This document shows, in pieces, positions 7,229 through 15,487 of a stretch of DNA of 64,000 bases. Each line of letters opens with the position of its first letter. Position 1 is the stretch's first letter. This stretch comes from Streptomyces sp. YIM 130001 (lineage in GTDB: Bacteria > Actinomycetota > Actinomycetes > Streptomycetales > Streptomycetaceae). The DNA is taken from positions 154,462-218,461 of the forward strand of contig NZ_KZ984562.1 in assembly GCF_003574445.1 (NCBI RefSeq), written 5' to 3'. Made by a program: the position numbers and the translations under genes. A model generated the notes under the pieces. It worked only from the letters and a program-made list of their open reading frames with translations. It did not search any database and had not been told where the DNA came from.

Positions 7229-8218
7229 GTGATCGTCGTCGAAGGACTGCGTAAGAAGTACGGGGAGAAATGGGCTCTCGACGGGCTCGACCTGACCGTC
7301 GGCCGAGGCACGGTGCACGGCGTGCTCGGCCCCAACGGCGCGGGCAAGACCACGGCCGTACGCGTCATGGCCACGCTCCTTGACCCGGACGAAGGACGCG
7401 TCGAGGTGGCGGGCCTCGACGCACTGACCCGGCAGCGCGAGGTGCGCTCCCGGATCGGACTCCTCGGCCAGCACGCGGCGCTGGACGAGGAGCTCAGCGG
7501 CCGGCAGAACCTGGACATGTTCGGGCGGCTCTACCACCTCGGCGCACGCCGGGCGCGGGAGCGGGCCGACGTGCTCCTGGAGCGGTTCGACCTCGCCGAC
7601 ACCGGCCGCAAGGCCGTGAAGCAGTACAGCGGGGGTATGCGGCGCCGGCTCGACCTGGCCGCGTCCCTCATCACCGACCCGGAGGTGCTGTTCCTCGACG
7701 AACCCACCACCGGGCTCGACCCGCGCGGCCGTACCGAGGTGTGGAGCGCGGTCCGTTCGCTGGTCGGCGGCGGCACCACGGTGCTGCTCACCACCCAGTA
7801 CCTGGAGGAGGCGGACCAACTGGCCGACCGCATCTCGGTGATCGACAAGGGGCGGGCGATCGCCGTCGGCACCGCGGACGAACTCAAGTCCCGGACGGGC
7901 GGCGACCGGATCGACGTCGTCCTGCACGACGCCGGCCGGCTCTCTGAGGCCGCCGCGCTGATCGGCCACCGGGTCGGCACCGCGGACGTCACCACCGACC
8001 CGGACCGGCGCATGGTCGGCGCCCCGGTCGTGGACCGGATGGCTGCGCTGTTCTCGGTCGTGCGTGCCCTGGAGGAGGCCGGTATCGACGCGGAGGACGT
8101 GGCCGTGCGGCGGCCGACCCTCGACGAGGTCTTCCTGCACCTCACGGGCGGGCCGTCCGGTCCGCCTCGGGGCGCGGGCGAGGCAGCGGTGAAGACGGCA
8201 CAGGAGGTGTCCGCATGA
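7229..8218 (+). CDS. ABC exporter ATPase, DrrA-type
   Basis: 329 residues. The GTG at 7229 is chosen because GGAAGGAGGA precedes it; the upstream ATG at 7163 lies inside the promoter. Walker A is GPNGAGKTT, the ABC signature is QYSGGMRRRLDLA, Walker B is VLFLDEPTTGLD, and the H-loop region LLTTQYLEEADQLADRI is typical of daunorubicin-resistance-type ATPases, as is the C-terminal extension VRRPTLDEVFLHLTG. Its stop overlaps the start of the permease gene (ATGA), showing translational coupling. Probably pumps a hydrophobic drug-like compound; expression should be released when the PadR repressor binds its ligand. Confidence 0.94.
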   Translation: MIVVEGLRKKYGEKWALDGLDLTVGRGTVHGVLGPNGAGKTTAVRVMATLLDPDEGRVEVAGLDALTRQREVRSRIGLLGQHAALDEELSGRQNLDMFGRLYHLGARRARERADVLLERFDLADTGRKAVKQYSGGMRRRLDLAASLITDPEVLFLDEPTTGLDPRGRTEVWSAVRSLVGGGTTVLLTTQYLEEADQLADRISVIDKGRAIAVGTADELKSRTGGDRIDVVLHDAGRLSEAAALIGHRVGTADVTTDPDRRMVGAPVVDRMAALFSVVRALEEAGIDAEDVAVRRPTLDEVFLHLTGGPSGPPRGAGEAAVKTAQEVSA

Positions 8219-9003
8219 GTACGGCAGGCTGGGCGATCACCGATTCCTGGACCATGACGCGACGCGAACTCGCGCACTGGGCGCGGCAGCCCGTACAGCT
8301 CGTCGTCGGGCTCGTGTTCCCGGTGATGCTGCTGCTGATGTTCGGCTACCTGATCGGCGGTGGCGTGGGGGTCGCGGGCGACTACCGCGAATACCTGGTG
8401 CCGGGCATGTTCGCCCTGACCATGGCCTTCGGCCTGGACGCCACGATGGTCGCGGTCACCCAGGACCTCAACAAGGGCGTGGTCGACCGCTTCCGCGCGA
8501 TGCCGATGGCCGACGGCGCGGTGCTCGTCGGACGTTCGGCCGCCGACATGCTGCAGTCCGCGGTGTCGCTCCTGGTGCTCGTGGGAGTGGGCCTCGCGGT
8601 CGGCTGGCGCTGGCACGGCTCGTTCGGCGCGTTCCTCGGGGCGATCGGGCTGCTTCTGCTGCTGCGGTTCGCGATGCTCTGGCTCGGCATCCATCTGGCG
8701 ATGGTCGCGGGCCGGCCGGAGCTGGTCGCCGCGGTGCAGATCCTCGTCTGGCCGATCGGCTTCCTGTCCAACGCCTTCGCCACCCCCGAGTCCATGCCCG
8801 GCTGGCTCGGTGCGACGGTCGAGTGGAACCCGATGTCGGCCACGGCCACGGCGGTCCGCGACCTGTTCGGGAACGGCGGCGGAGGCGCCGGGACCTCCTG
8901 GGCGTCGGAACACGCCATGCTGCTCGCGGTGGTGTGGCCCGTGGCGATCGTCGCGGTCTTCTTCCCCCTGGCCGTACGACGCTTCCGGGGACTGAGCAAG
9001 TGA
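8215..9003 (+). CDS. ABC-2 type permease, DrrB-type
   Basis: 262 residues, ATG overlapping the ATPase stop by 4 bp. Six membrane segments fit an ABC-2 permease: the first in QLVVGLVFPVMLLLMFGYLIGGG, then the conserved EYLVPGMFALTMAF and FRAMPMADGAVLVGR loops, and the later LNPL-like WPIGFLSNAFATPESMP before WNPMSATATAVRDLFG. These loops are characteristic of DrrB/NodJ-like antibiotic exporters. Forms the membrane half of the exporter with the preceding gene. Confidence 0.93.
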   Translation: MSTAGWAITDSWTMTRRELAHWARQPVQLVVGLVFPVMLLLMFGYLIGGGVGVAGDYREYLVPGMFALTMAFGLDATMVAVTQDLNKGVVDRFRAMPMADGAVLVGRSAADMLQSAVSLLVLVGVGLAVGWRWHGSFGAFLGAIGLLLLLRFAMLWLGIHLAMVAGRPELVAAVQILVWPIGFLSNAFATPESMPGWLGATVEWNPMSATATAVRDLFGNGGGGAGTSWASEHAMLLAVVWPVAIVAVFFPLAVRRFRGLSK

Positions 9004-9124
9004 CGTCGGGCGGGCGGCCGGTGCACCCTCGCTCCGGCCGCCCGCGCGCGTGCGGCCGTACGGGCACGACGGCCGATCCGAACCGGGCACGGCGGGGTGG
9101 GAGGACCGGGCGTCGGTGACCGGC

Positions 9125-9155
9125 TTGCACCTCACGCGACGTGAGGGGCCAGTCT
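9125..9155 (+). promoter_or_regulatory. MerR-type tipA promoter
   Basis: -35 TTGCAC (9125-9130) and -10 CAGTCT (9150-9155) are separated by 19 bp, the stretched spacing of MerR-activated promoters. Between them lies the inverted repeat CCTCAC-gcgac-GTGAGG (9130-9146). The -35 region and repeat closely resemble the thiostrepton-inducible tipA promoter of Streptomyces lividans as I remember it. Confidence 0.8.
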
Positions 9156-9210
9156 GCTGCGTACCGGCAAAAGGCCGGACGGACCACGGCCGGACGAAAG
9201 GGAGCGGACG

Positions 9211-9972
9211 GTGAGCTACACGGTCGGACGGGTCGCGGATGTCGCGGGCGTCATGGTGCGCACACTGCACCACTACGACGAGATCGGCCTGCTCAACCCG
9301 AGCGGGCGCAGCGGCGCCGGCCACCGCCGCTACGACGACAGGGACCTCGACCGGCTCCAGCAGATCCTCTTCTATCGAGAGCTCGGCTTCTCGCTGGGCG
9401 AGGTCGCCGCGCTCCTCGACGACCCGGAGGTGGACCTACGGGACCACCTGCGGCGCCGGCACGAGGTGCTCACCGGACGGATCCGGAAGCTCCAGCAGAT
9501 GGCCGAGGCCGTCGAGACCGCGATGGAGGCACGGAAGATGGGCATCAACCTCACGCCCGAGGAGAAGTTCGAGGTGTTCGGCGGCGCATTCGACGCCGAC
9601 GGCTATGCCGAGGAGGCCGAGGAGCGCTGGGGCGGCACCGACGCCTACCGCGAGTCCCAGCGAAGGACCGGCTCGTACAGCAAGGAGGACTGGCAGCGCA
9701 TCCAGGCCGAGGCCGACGACCTCAACCGCCGCTTCGCCGAGTCCCTGTCCGCCGGATCCGCGTCGGACTCCGAGGCCGCGACGGACCTGGCCGAGGCACA
9801 CCGGCAGCACATCCGTCGGTACTACTACGACTGCACCTACGAGATCCACCGAGGTCTCGCCGGGATGTACGTCGACGACCCCCGCTTCACCGCCGCTTAC
9901 GAGAACGTGGCCCCGGGGCTCGCGGCCTACGTGAGCGAGGCCATCCTCGCCAACGCGGCCCGTCGTGCCTGA
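9211..9972 (+). CDS. tipA: TipA: MerR-family thiopeptide-responsive activator
   Basis: 253 residues, GTG start after AAAGGGAGCGGACG. Residues 1-70 form a MerR winged helix (VRTLHHYDEIGLLNPSGRSG, FYRELGFSLGEVAALL), followed by a dimerisation helix and the TipAS globin-like antibiotic-binding domain. Met110 in ARKMGINLTPEEKFEVFG fits the known internal start that yields the separate TipAS protein. Cys208 in YYYDCTYEIH corresponds to the cysteine that traps thiostrepton in the S. lividans protein. The protein should bind the repeat in its own promoter and activate itself when thiopeptides are present. Followed by a large palindromic terminator. Confidence 0.93.
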   Translation: MSYTVGRVADVAGVMVRTLHHYDEIGLLNPSGRSGAGHRRYDDRDLDRLQQILFYRELGFSLGEVAALLDDPEVDLRDHLRRRHEVLTGRIRKLQQMAEAVETAMEARKMGINLTPEEKFEVFGGAFDADGYAEEAEERWGGTDAYRESQRRTGSYSKEDWQRIQAEADDLNRRFAESLSAGSASDSEAATDLAEAHRQHIRRYYYDCTYEIHRGLAGMYVDDPRFTAAYENVAPGLAAYVSEAILANAARRA

Positions 9973-9980
9973 ACCGATCG

Positions 9981-10022
9981 CGTACGACCACCCTTCACGC
10001 GCGCGTGGAGGGTGGTCGTACG
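9981..10022. terminator. 42-bp near-perfect palindrome between convergent genes
   Basis: Arms CGTACGACCACCCT (9981-9994) and AGGGTGGTCGTACG (10009-10022) flank the core TCACGCGCGCGTGG; over the whole 42 bp only one base pair is mismatched. It lies directly after tipA and before the end of the convergent YbjQ gene, so a bidirectional terminator is likely. Its core (9996-10007) is one of ten copies of CACGCGCGCGTG in the window. Confidence 0.7.
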
Positions 10023-10038
10023 TCTCGTACGATCGCCC

Positions 10039-10054
10039 TCCACGCGCGCGTGGA
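10039..10054. repeat. CACGCGCGCGTG palindrome, copy 2 (intergenic)
   Basis: TCCACGCGCGCGTGGA, a 16-bp perfect palindrome, 45 bp after copy 1 and just before the end of the YbjQ gene. Confidence 0.7.
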
Positions 10055-10064
10055 CACCGCCTCC

Positions 10065-10430
10065 TCAGGCCCGGGCGATGACCGCGGCCGTCCCGTACGC
10101 GCAGACCTCCGTGCCGACGTCGGCCGCCTCGGTGACGTCGAAGCGCATCATCAGGACCGCGTTCGCGCCACGCGCGCGTGCCTGCTCGACGAGGCGTTCC
10201 ATCGCCTGGTTACGGGTCTCCACCAGGGTCTTGGTGAGGCCCTTCAGTTCGCCGCCGACCATCGACTTGAGGCCCGCGCCGATCTGGCTGCCGAGATGGC
10301 GCGAGCGCACGGTCAGGCCGAAGACCTCACCGATGATCCGCTCCACCTGGTATCCCGGTACGTCGTTGGTGGTCACCACCAGTACGTCCGACTGCGGCGT
10401 CTGTCCGCCGCCGAAGTCCTCGATGCCCAT
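10065..10430 (-). CDS. YbjQ/UPF0145 family protein
   Basis: 121 residues from the ATG at 10430, preceded by CGGGAGGCAGAG. It matches the YbjQ family throughout: VLVVTTNDVPGYQVERIIGEVFGLTVRSR near the start, then GGELKGLTKTLVETRNQAMERLVEQA and NAVLMMRFDVTE. Members are small soluble proteins forming ring-shaped pentamers, formerly labelled heavy-metal binding; the true role is unknown. A copy of the CACGCGCGCGTG palindrome falls inside the gene, where it reads A-R-A-R-G. Confidence 0.88.
   Translation of the reverse strand: MGIEDFGGGQTPQSDVLVVTTNDVPGYQVERIIGEVFGLTVRSRHLGSQIGAGLKSMVGGELKGLTKTLVETRNQAMERLVEQARARGANAVLMMRFDVTEAADVGTEVCAYGTAAVIARA
10169..10180. repeat. CACGCGCGCGTG palindrome, copy 3 (inside ybjQ-like gene)
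   Basis: Exact 12-bp core within a coding sequence; on the coding strand the frame gives gca-cgc-gcg-cgt-gg, coding A-R-A-R-G. Confidence 0.7.
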
Positions 10431-10656
10431 CTCTGCCTCCCGCGCAGCCTGGTCGTTGTCCCCGACCAGCTTTCTCCCGGTCTGCGCCCACCGCACCCGG
10501 AGTCCGGGCACGGCGGTCCTGGCGGCGGCGCGGGCAGAGCCCGGCCGCCCCTAGGGGGGTCGGCCCGGGTGGAACTGGGTGCAGTATTGCTGCGTTGATA
10601 CTTTTGGGGCGGCCACACGGCCGTTTCCGCACACGACACTCCAGGAGCCCGGACCC

Positions 10657-11352
10657 GTGATGACGCTTGCGCTCGGACCAAGCTGGCTCGATCCGGACTA
10701 TCTGATCCCGACGTTCGGCCTCATCGGCGTGCTGGTCATCGTCTTCGCCGAGTCGGGGCTGCTGATCGGCTTCTTCCTGCCGGGCGACTCGCTGCTCTTC
10801 ACCACCGGTCTGCTGGTCACCGCGGGGACCCTCGACCAGCCGCTCTGGCTGGTGTGCCTCCTTGTCGTCCTCGCCGCGATCGCCGGTGACCAGGTGGGGT
10901 ATCTCTTCGGCCGCAAGGTGGGCCCCGCCCTCTTCACCCGCCCCGACTCCCGCCTCTTCAAGCAGGAGAACGTCGAGAAGGCGCACGAATTCTTCGAGAA
11001 GCACGGTCCGAAATCGCTGGTGCTGGCGCGCTTCGTGCCCATCGTGCGGACCTTCACGCCGATCATCGCCGGTGTGAGCCGGATGAACTACCGCTCGTTC
11101 ATCACGTTCAACGTCATCGGCGGTGTGCTGTGGGGCGCCGGCGTCACGCTGCTCGGCGCCGCGCTCGGCAAGGTCGAGTTCGTGCACAAGAACATCGAGG
11201 CCATCCTCGTCGCCATCGTGCTGCTGTCGGTGCTGCCGATCGCCATCGAGTTCCTCCGCGCGCGCAGCAAGTCGAAGAAGGCCGCCGCGGCCCAGGGTGA
11301 CGGCGGCGAGGGCCCGTCCGCGGCCCCGCGCGGCCGCCACGCCAAGCGCTGA
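10657..11352 (+). CDS. DedA-family membrane protein
   Basis: 231 residues. GTG at 10657 has GGAG nine bases upstream; ATG at 10660 is an equally possible start. The DedA/SNARE-associated fold is clear from FAESGLLIGFFLPGDSLLF (re-entrant loop), the central GRKVGPALFTRPDSRLF and the conserved FxxHGxxxxxxxRFxPxxR pattern in FFEKHGPKSLVLARFVPIVRTFTPIIAG. DedA proteins flip undecaprenyl phosphate or phosphatidylethanolamine and support envelope homeostasis. The C-terminus is a Lys/Arg-rich tail. Ends in a strong hairpin shared with the convergent exporter gene. Confidence 0.92.
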   Translation: MMTLALGPSWLDPDYLIPTFGLIGVLVIVFAESGLLIGFFLPGDSLLFTTGLLVTAGTLDQPLWLVCLLVVLAAIAGDQVGYLFGRKVGPALFTRPDSRLFKQENVEKAHEFFEKHGPKSLVLARFVPIVRTFTPIIAGVSRMNYRSFITFNVIGGVLWGAGVTLLGAALGKVEFVHKNIEAILVAIVLLSVLPIAIEFLRARSKSKKAAAAQGDGGEGPSAAPRGRHAKR

Positions 11353-11356
11353 CCGC

Positions 11357-11390
11357 CGGAGCCCCGCCCGCCGTGAGGGGCGGGGCTCCG
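11357..11390. terminator. 13-bp perfect hairpin, bidirectional terminator
   Basis: CGGAGCCCCGCCC (11357-11369) pairs with GGGCGGGGCTCCG (11378-11390) around an 8-base loop, between the convergent dedA-like and thrE-like genes. Confidence 0.75.
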
Positions 11391-11397
11391 CAGTCCG

Positions 11398-13053
11398 TCA
11401 GAAGCCGCGGGTCCGCTTGGCCGCGCGGCGTCCGGTCGGATCCTCCTGGCCCGGCACCTTGATGAAGAGCCGGGCCATCTCGCTGCCCAGGTTCACGCCG
11501 ATCGCGATGGCGAGCGCCAGCGCCGCCGCCTTGGAGAGCGAGGCCAGGCCTGCGTTCAGATCGTTCCTGGCGATCTCGAGCAGCCCGAAGTACGTGGCAC
11601 TACCCGGCAGCAGCGGCCCGATCGCTGCCGTCACGAACGGCAGCGCCGAGGCGAACCGATAGCGCGAGAGCAGCTGCCCGAACAGCCCCACCAGACCAGC
11701 CGCGAGCGCGGTGGCCGCCACCGGCGAATACCGGCCCGCATGGGCGATCGCACCGAAGATCACCCAGGCCACCCCTCCGTTGAGGGTCACCAGAAGCACG
11801 GTCGAACGCTCCTGCTGGAGCAGGATGGCGAAGGCCAGACTCAGCGACATCGCGACCAGGATCTGGATCACCGGCCGGTTCGGGCCTTGGACGGTGGTCT
11901 CCGGATTGAGCCCGGCGTCCAGGATCACCCCGAGGTACAGCACCATCAGGACGCCGCAGACGATGCCGACGACCAGGTACGCGACCTCGAGAAGCCGCGC
12001 CGCGGCGGTGATGTAGTAGCCGGTCAGCCCGTCCTGCACACCCGCGACCAGGGCCCGCCCCGGGATCAGCGCGAAGAGCCCACCGGTGATCACCGCGGAG
12101 GCCCGTACCCCCGGCAGCTCCCACAGGCTCATCGCCACACCCACCGCGGCAGGCGGCATCGCGGCCACCACGAACTGGTAGAACTCCGGCATTCCGCGCC
12201 CGGCGAGCAGCCAGGCGAAGCGGTCGCCGAGCATCGCGCCGATGGCCGCCGCGAAGAACACCGCCGTATTACCGCCGACCAGGACGGAGGCCGAGCCGGA
12301 GAGCAGTCCCGCCGCGGCGGTCAGGGCCCAACCGGGGTACGGGTGGCGGTTCCTGCGGATCGCGGCGAGGCGCCGGTAGGCCTCCTCGAGGGTGACGTCG
12401 ACGCTCTCGTCGCTGATGTCGTGCACGAGCCGGAACACGGCCCCGAGCCGGGTGTAGTCGGTGCCGCGCCGCCGCACGGTCCGCGAGGCCGTCACCGGAT
12501 CGTCGACCAGGGACGGCTGGTACGAGATCGAGATCAGCGTGAACGTGACTGTCGGTTCGCACCGGTCGAGCCCGTAACTGCGGCAGACCGCGAACATCGC
12601 CGCCTCCACGTCCTCGGCGCCCTCACCGCCCGCGAGCAGCAGTTCGCCGATACGCAGCGTCAGGTCGAGGACGCGCGGCACTGCCGGCCCCTCTTCCTCC
12701 GGCCGCTGCGTCGCCTCGGGTGCGGGACGGTCGGCCACCGGGGTACGCAGCATGGTGCGCATCCGGTCCTGCCAGGGCACGTCCTTCGTCAGCCGGACGA
12801 TCGGAACACCCTCGGGCGGCGTGAACGTCACGGCCACCCGGGCCGCGTCGTACGTTTCCGGGGGAGTGAACGCCGACGACTCCTGCTCGTCCACGGGCGC
12901 CGGCTGGATCCGCAGCCCCTGCGGGACGGTGAACTCCGAGGTCGGATGCTCGTCCTCGGAAACGCCCGGTGCCTCGACTCCGCCGACCGGAGCGAACGCG
13001 CTTCGCGCTTCGTCCGACTGCGGTTTGCGGTCGTCCTCCTCGGCCTCGGCCAC
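11398..13053 (-). CDS. ThrE-family threonine/serine exporter-like membrane protein
   Basis: 551 residues. Residues 1-130 are acidic and disordered-looking. A soluble ThrE-type domain (about 130-260: LRIGELLLAGGEGAEDVEAAM, YGLDRCEPTVTFTLISIS) precedes roughly ten membrane segments, in two halves (GWALTAAAGLLSGSASVLVGG onwards, and PVIQILVAMSLSLAFAILL onwards), the layout of the corynebacterial threonine/serine exporter ThrE. Substrate is inferred from family only. It lies downstream of ppa on the same strand but two hairpins separate them. Confidence 0.87.
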   Translation of the reverse strand: MAEAEEDDRKPQSDEARSAFAPVGGVEAPGVSEDEHPTSEFTVPQGLRIQPAPVDEQESSAFTPPETYDAARVAVTFTPPEGVPIVRLTKDVPWQDRMRTMLRTPVADRPAPEATQRPEEEGPAVPRVLDLTLRIGELLLAGGEGAEDVEAAMFAVCRSYGLDRCEPTVTFTLISISYQPSLVDDPVTASRTVRRRGTDYTRLGAVFRLVHDISDESVDVTLEEAYRRLAAIRRNRHPYPGWALTAAAGLLSGSASVLVGGNTAVFFAAAIGAMLGDRFAWLLAGRGMPEFYQFVVAAMPPAAVGVAMSLWELPGVRASAVITGGLFALIPGRALVAGVQDGLTGYYITAAARLLEVAYLVVGIVCGVLMVLYLGVILDAGLNPETTVQGPNRPVIQILVAMSLSLAFAILLQQERSTVLLVTLNGGVAWVIFGAIAHAGRYSPVAATALAAGLVGLFGQLLSRYRFASALPFVTAAIGPLLPGSATYFGLLEIARNDLNAGLASLSKAAALALAIAIGVNLGSEMARLFIKVPGQEDPTGRRAAKRTRGF

Positions 13054-13119
13054 GGCTGTCAGCTCCTCCTTCCTGCTCTGGTCACAGGGCTCACGCCCAG
13101 TATGCGCACGTACACACGA

Positions 13120-13157
13120 ACGGGCCGCCCGATCCTCCGTTGGATCGCGCGGCCCGT
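13120..13157. terminator. 16-bp hairpin with one mismatch
   Basis: ACGGGCCGCCCGATCC (13120-13135) pairs with GGATCGCGCGGCCCGT (13142-13157) with a single mismatch around a 6-base loop. It lies between ppa and the thrE-like gene, both on the minus strand. Confidence 0.65.
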
Positions 13158-13171
13158 CCGGCTAGGACAGT

Positions 13172-13194
13172 CGGGAGGCTCTGCACGCCTCCCG
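13172..13194. terminator. 8-bp hairpin directly after ppa
   Basis: CGGGAGGC (13172-13179) and GCCTCCCG (13187-13194) with a 7-base loop, just beyond the ppa stop codon; together with the next hairpin it probably ends ppa transcription. Confidence 0.55.
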
Positions 13195-13199
13195 GAGGC

Positions 13200-13688
13200 T
13201 CAGTGCCCCTTCGCCTCCTGGCGCTTGTACGACTTCTCGATCTCGGCCTCGGCCTCCGTGCGGCCGACCCAGTCGGCACCCTCCACGGACTTGCCGGGCT
13301 CCAGGTCCTTGTAGACCTCGAAGAAGTGCTGGATCTCCAGGCGGTCGAACTCGGAGACGTGGTGGATGTCCCGCAGGTGCTCCACTCGGGGGTCGGACGC
13401 CGGCACGCACAGCAGCTTGTCGTCGCCGCCCGCCTCGTCGGTCATCCGGAACATGCCGATCGCGCGGCAGGTGATGAGACAGCCGGGGAAGGTCGGCTCG
13501 TCCAGGATGACCAGCGCGTCCAGCGGGTCGCCGTCCTCGCCGAGGGTGTTCTCGACGAAGCCGTAGTCGGCCGGGTAACTGGTCGACGTGAACAGCCGGC
13601 GGTCCAGACGGATCCGACCGGTCTCGTGGTCCACCTCGTACTTGTTCCGCGAACCCTTCGGAATCTCGATCGTGACGTCGAACTCCAC
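13200..13688 (-). CDS. ppa: Inorganic pyrophosphatase
   Basis: 162 residues. The GTG at 13688 is chosen: GGAGGAG sits eight bases upstream, and the protein then begins with VEFDVTIEIPKGSRNKYEVD as usual for family I enzymes; the frame itself is open further upstream. Active-site elements are all present: KYEVD, the metal-binding DGDPLDALV preceded by YGFVENTLGE, and IQHFFEVYKDLEPGK. Hydrolyses pyrophosphate in the cytoplasm and pulls biosynthetic reactions forward. Divergent from the carboxypeptidase gene across an 86-bp promoter region. Confidence 0.96.
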   Translation of the reverse strand: MEFDVTIEIPKGSRNKYEVDHETGRIRLDRRLFTSTSYPADYGFVENTLGEDGDPLDALVILDEPTFPGCLITCRAIGMFRMTDEAGGDDKLLCVPASDPRVEHLRDIHHVSEFDRLEIQHFFEVYKDLEPGKSVEGADWVGRTEAEAEIEKSYKRQEAKGH

Positions 13689-13774
13689 CGGTGGCTCCTC
13701 CATGATCAGCACATACAACGAGTGATTAAGTGTCCCTCACGCAGGAGTGTGATCGCGAAAGGGGCTGGTCCGAG

Positions 13775-15388
13775 GTGCCCGAGTCCAAGGCCGGAGGGCC
13801 GGCGCAGTGGCTTCGGCAACTTCCGAAGTCCACGACGCCCAGTACGCTCTCGACGCTGAAGCTCACGGCGGGAGCGGCCACCGCGGGCCTGGCACTGGCC
13901 GCTGCCGTGGCGACCGCGGCCGGTCCCTGGGACTCAGGCCAGCGTACGGCCGAGCGGGACAGGGCGGTCACCCAGGAGGGCGTGGGTGGCGCAGATCACG
14001 GCCGTACGGGGCCGGCGCCCGTGCCGAGCGCGCCGAGTGTGCTCGCGGCGCTCGGTGCCTCCGAGGGAGGCGACGGATCGGGCGGTTCGGTCCCCGCACC
14101 GACCGCGGTCGCCCTCGCCGACGTACTGGAACCGCTCCTGAAGGACTCCGCGCTCGGGCCGGAGCGCACGGCTTCCGTGGTCGACGCCGCCACCGGCGAC
14201 ACGGTGTACCGGTCCAAGGCGGACACGGCCGTCGTCCCCGCCTCCACCACGAAGATCGCCACCGCGACCGCCGCCCTCGCGGCCCTCGGCCCCGACCACC
14301 GCCTGACCACCCGGGTGGTGGCCGAGGACGGTTCCGGCGAACTGACCCTGGTCGGCGCCGGCGACCCGACACTGACCGCCCACAAGAACGCCGACGGCGC
14401 CGCGAGCCTGCGCGAACTGGCCGACCGGACGGCAGCCGCCCTGAAGAAACGCTCCAGCGGCTCCGACGCCCCGGCCTCCGACGACAAGCCGGCAGGCAAG
14501 AAGGACGCCAAGGACGCCAAGGACGGCAAGAACGGCAAGAACGACGCCGGCAAGGACAAGTCGTCCGGCGGCATCAAGCTCGCCTACGACACCTCCCTCT
14601 ATTCCGGTACCGCCAAGCACCCCCTCGGCCCCAACGACAACCTGGCCCCCGTCACCGCCCTGATGGCCGACGAGGGCCGCCTCGACGACTCCGCCAAGGG
14701 CCCGGCCCCGCGCAGCGGCAACCCGGCGGGCGACGCGGCCCGCACCTTCGCGGACCTGCTCGCGGACCGGGGCGTGAAGATCGACGGCGCACCGCGCGAG
14801 GACAAGGCCCCGAAGAAGGCGAAACCGCTGGCCGGGACCTCCTCGGCGCCGTTGTCCGCCCTCGTCGAGCGCATGCTGACCAACAGCGACAACGACATCG
14901 GCGAGGCCCTGGCCCGCCAGGTCGCGCTCGACGCAGGCGAACCGGCCTCCTTCGACGGCGCCGAGAAGGCGGTCAAGGCCCGCCTCGACAAGCTCGGACT
15001 CCCGGTCTCCGGAACCCGTTTCGCCGACGGCAGCGGCCTCGACCGCGACGACCGGATCACCGCCCAGCTCCTCACCGGCCTGCTCTCCGCGGCAGCCGAC
15101 CCGAAGCGCCCCGAACTGCGCCCCGTCCTGACCGGCCTCCCGGTCGCCGGCTTCACGGGCACCCTGGCCGGCCGCTACGACAGTGAGGGCGCGGCCCCGG
15201 GCACCGGCCTGGTCCGCGCCAAGACGGGCACCCTGACCGGTATCAACACGCTCGCCGGCTCCGTCGTCGACGCCGACGGCCGTCTCCTGGTCTTCGCCTT
15301 CACGGCGTCCAAGACCGTCGCCCCGCAGGCCGCCCAGGACGCCCTCGACCGCCTCGCCTCCGCCATCGCCAACTGCGGCTGCCGCTGA
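13775..15388 (+). CDS. dacB: D-alanyl-D-alanine carboxypeptidase/endopeptidase, PBP4 (S13) type
   Basis: 537 residues with GTG at 13775 (AAAGGGG upstream); a longer start at 13730 is possible. After a membrane anchor (LTAGAATAGLALAAAVATAAG) and a linker come the penicillin-binding motifs: SxxK as Ser157-T-T-Lys160, SxN as Ser371-D-Asn373, and KTG at 483-485. This order and spacing fit the S13 class, which trims peptidoglycan side chains outside the membrane. A Lys/Asp/Gly-rich insert of low complexity (about residues 223-266, repeated KDAKDAKDGKNGKND) interrupts the region between motifs 1 and 2, probably a flexible surface loop. Divergent from ppa. Confidence 0.92.
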   Translation: MPESKAGGPAQWLRQLPKSTTPSTLSTLKLTAGAATAGLALAAAVATAAGPWDSGQRTAERDRAVTQEGVGGADHGRTGPAPVPSAPSVLAALGASEGGDGSGGSVPAPTAVALADVLEPLLKDSALGPERTASVVDAATGDTVYRSKADTAVVPASTTKIATATAALAALGPDHRLTTRVVAEDGSGELTLVGAGDPTLTAHKNADGAASLRELADRTAAALKKRSSGSDAPASDDKPAGKKDAKDAKDGKNGKNDAGKDKSSGGIKLAYDTSLYSGTAKHPLGPNDNLAPVTALMADEGRLDDSAKGPAPRSGNPAGDAARTFADLLADRGVKIDGAPREDKAPKKAKPLAGTSSAPLSALVERMLTNSDNDIGEALARQVALDAGEPASFDGAEKAVKARLDKLGLPVSGTRFADGSGLDRDDRITAQLLTGLLSAAADPKRPELRPVLTGLPVAGFTGTLAGRYDSEGAAPGTGLVRAKTGTLTGINTLAGSVVDADGRLLVFAFTASKTVAPQAAQDALDRLASAIANCGCR

Positions 15389-15487
15389 GAGCCGCACACG
15401 CCTGCCGCCCACCGGATCCGCCCGCTCCGTCCCGTTCCGCCGTTCCAAGGACCTCCGTCCTGCGGGCGGAGCACGTACGGTTGACGC

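Noticed and set aside
10161..10174. ClgR-like GTTCGC-N5-GCG match inside the ybjQ-like gene
   Set aside because: It lies in the middle of a coding region and coincides with the CACGCGCGCGTG palindrome; no promoter is expected there.
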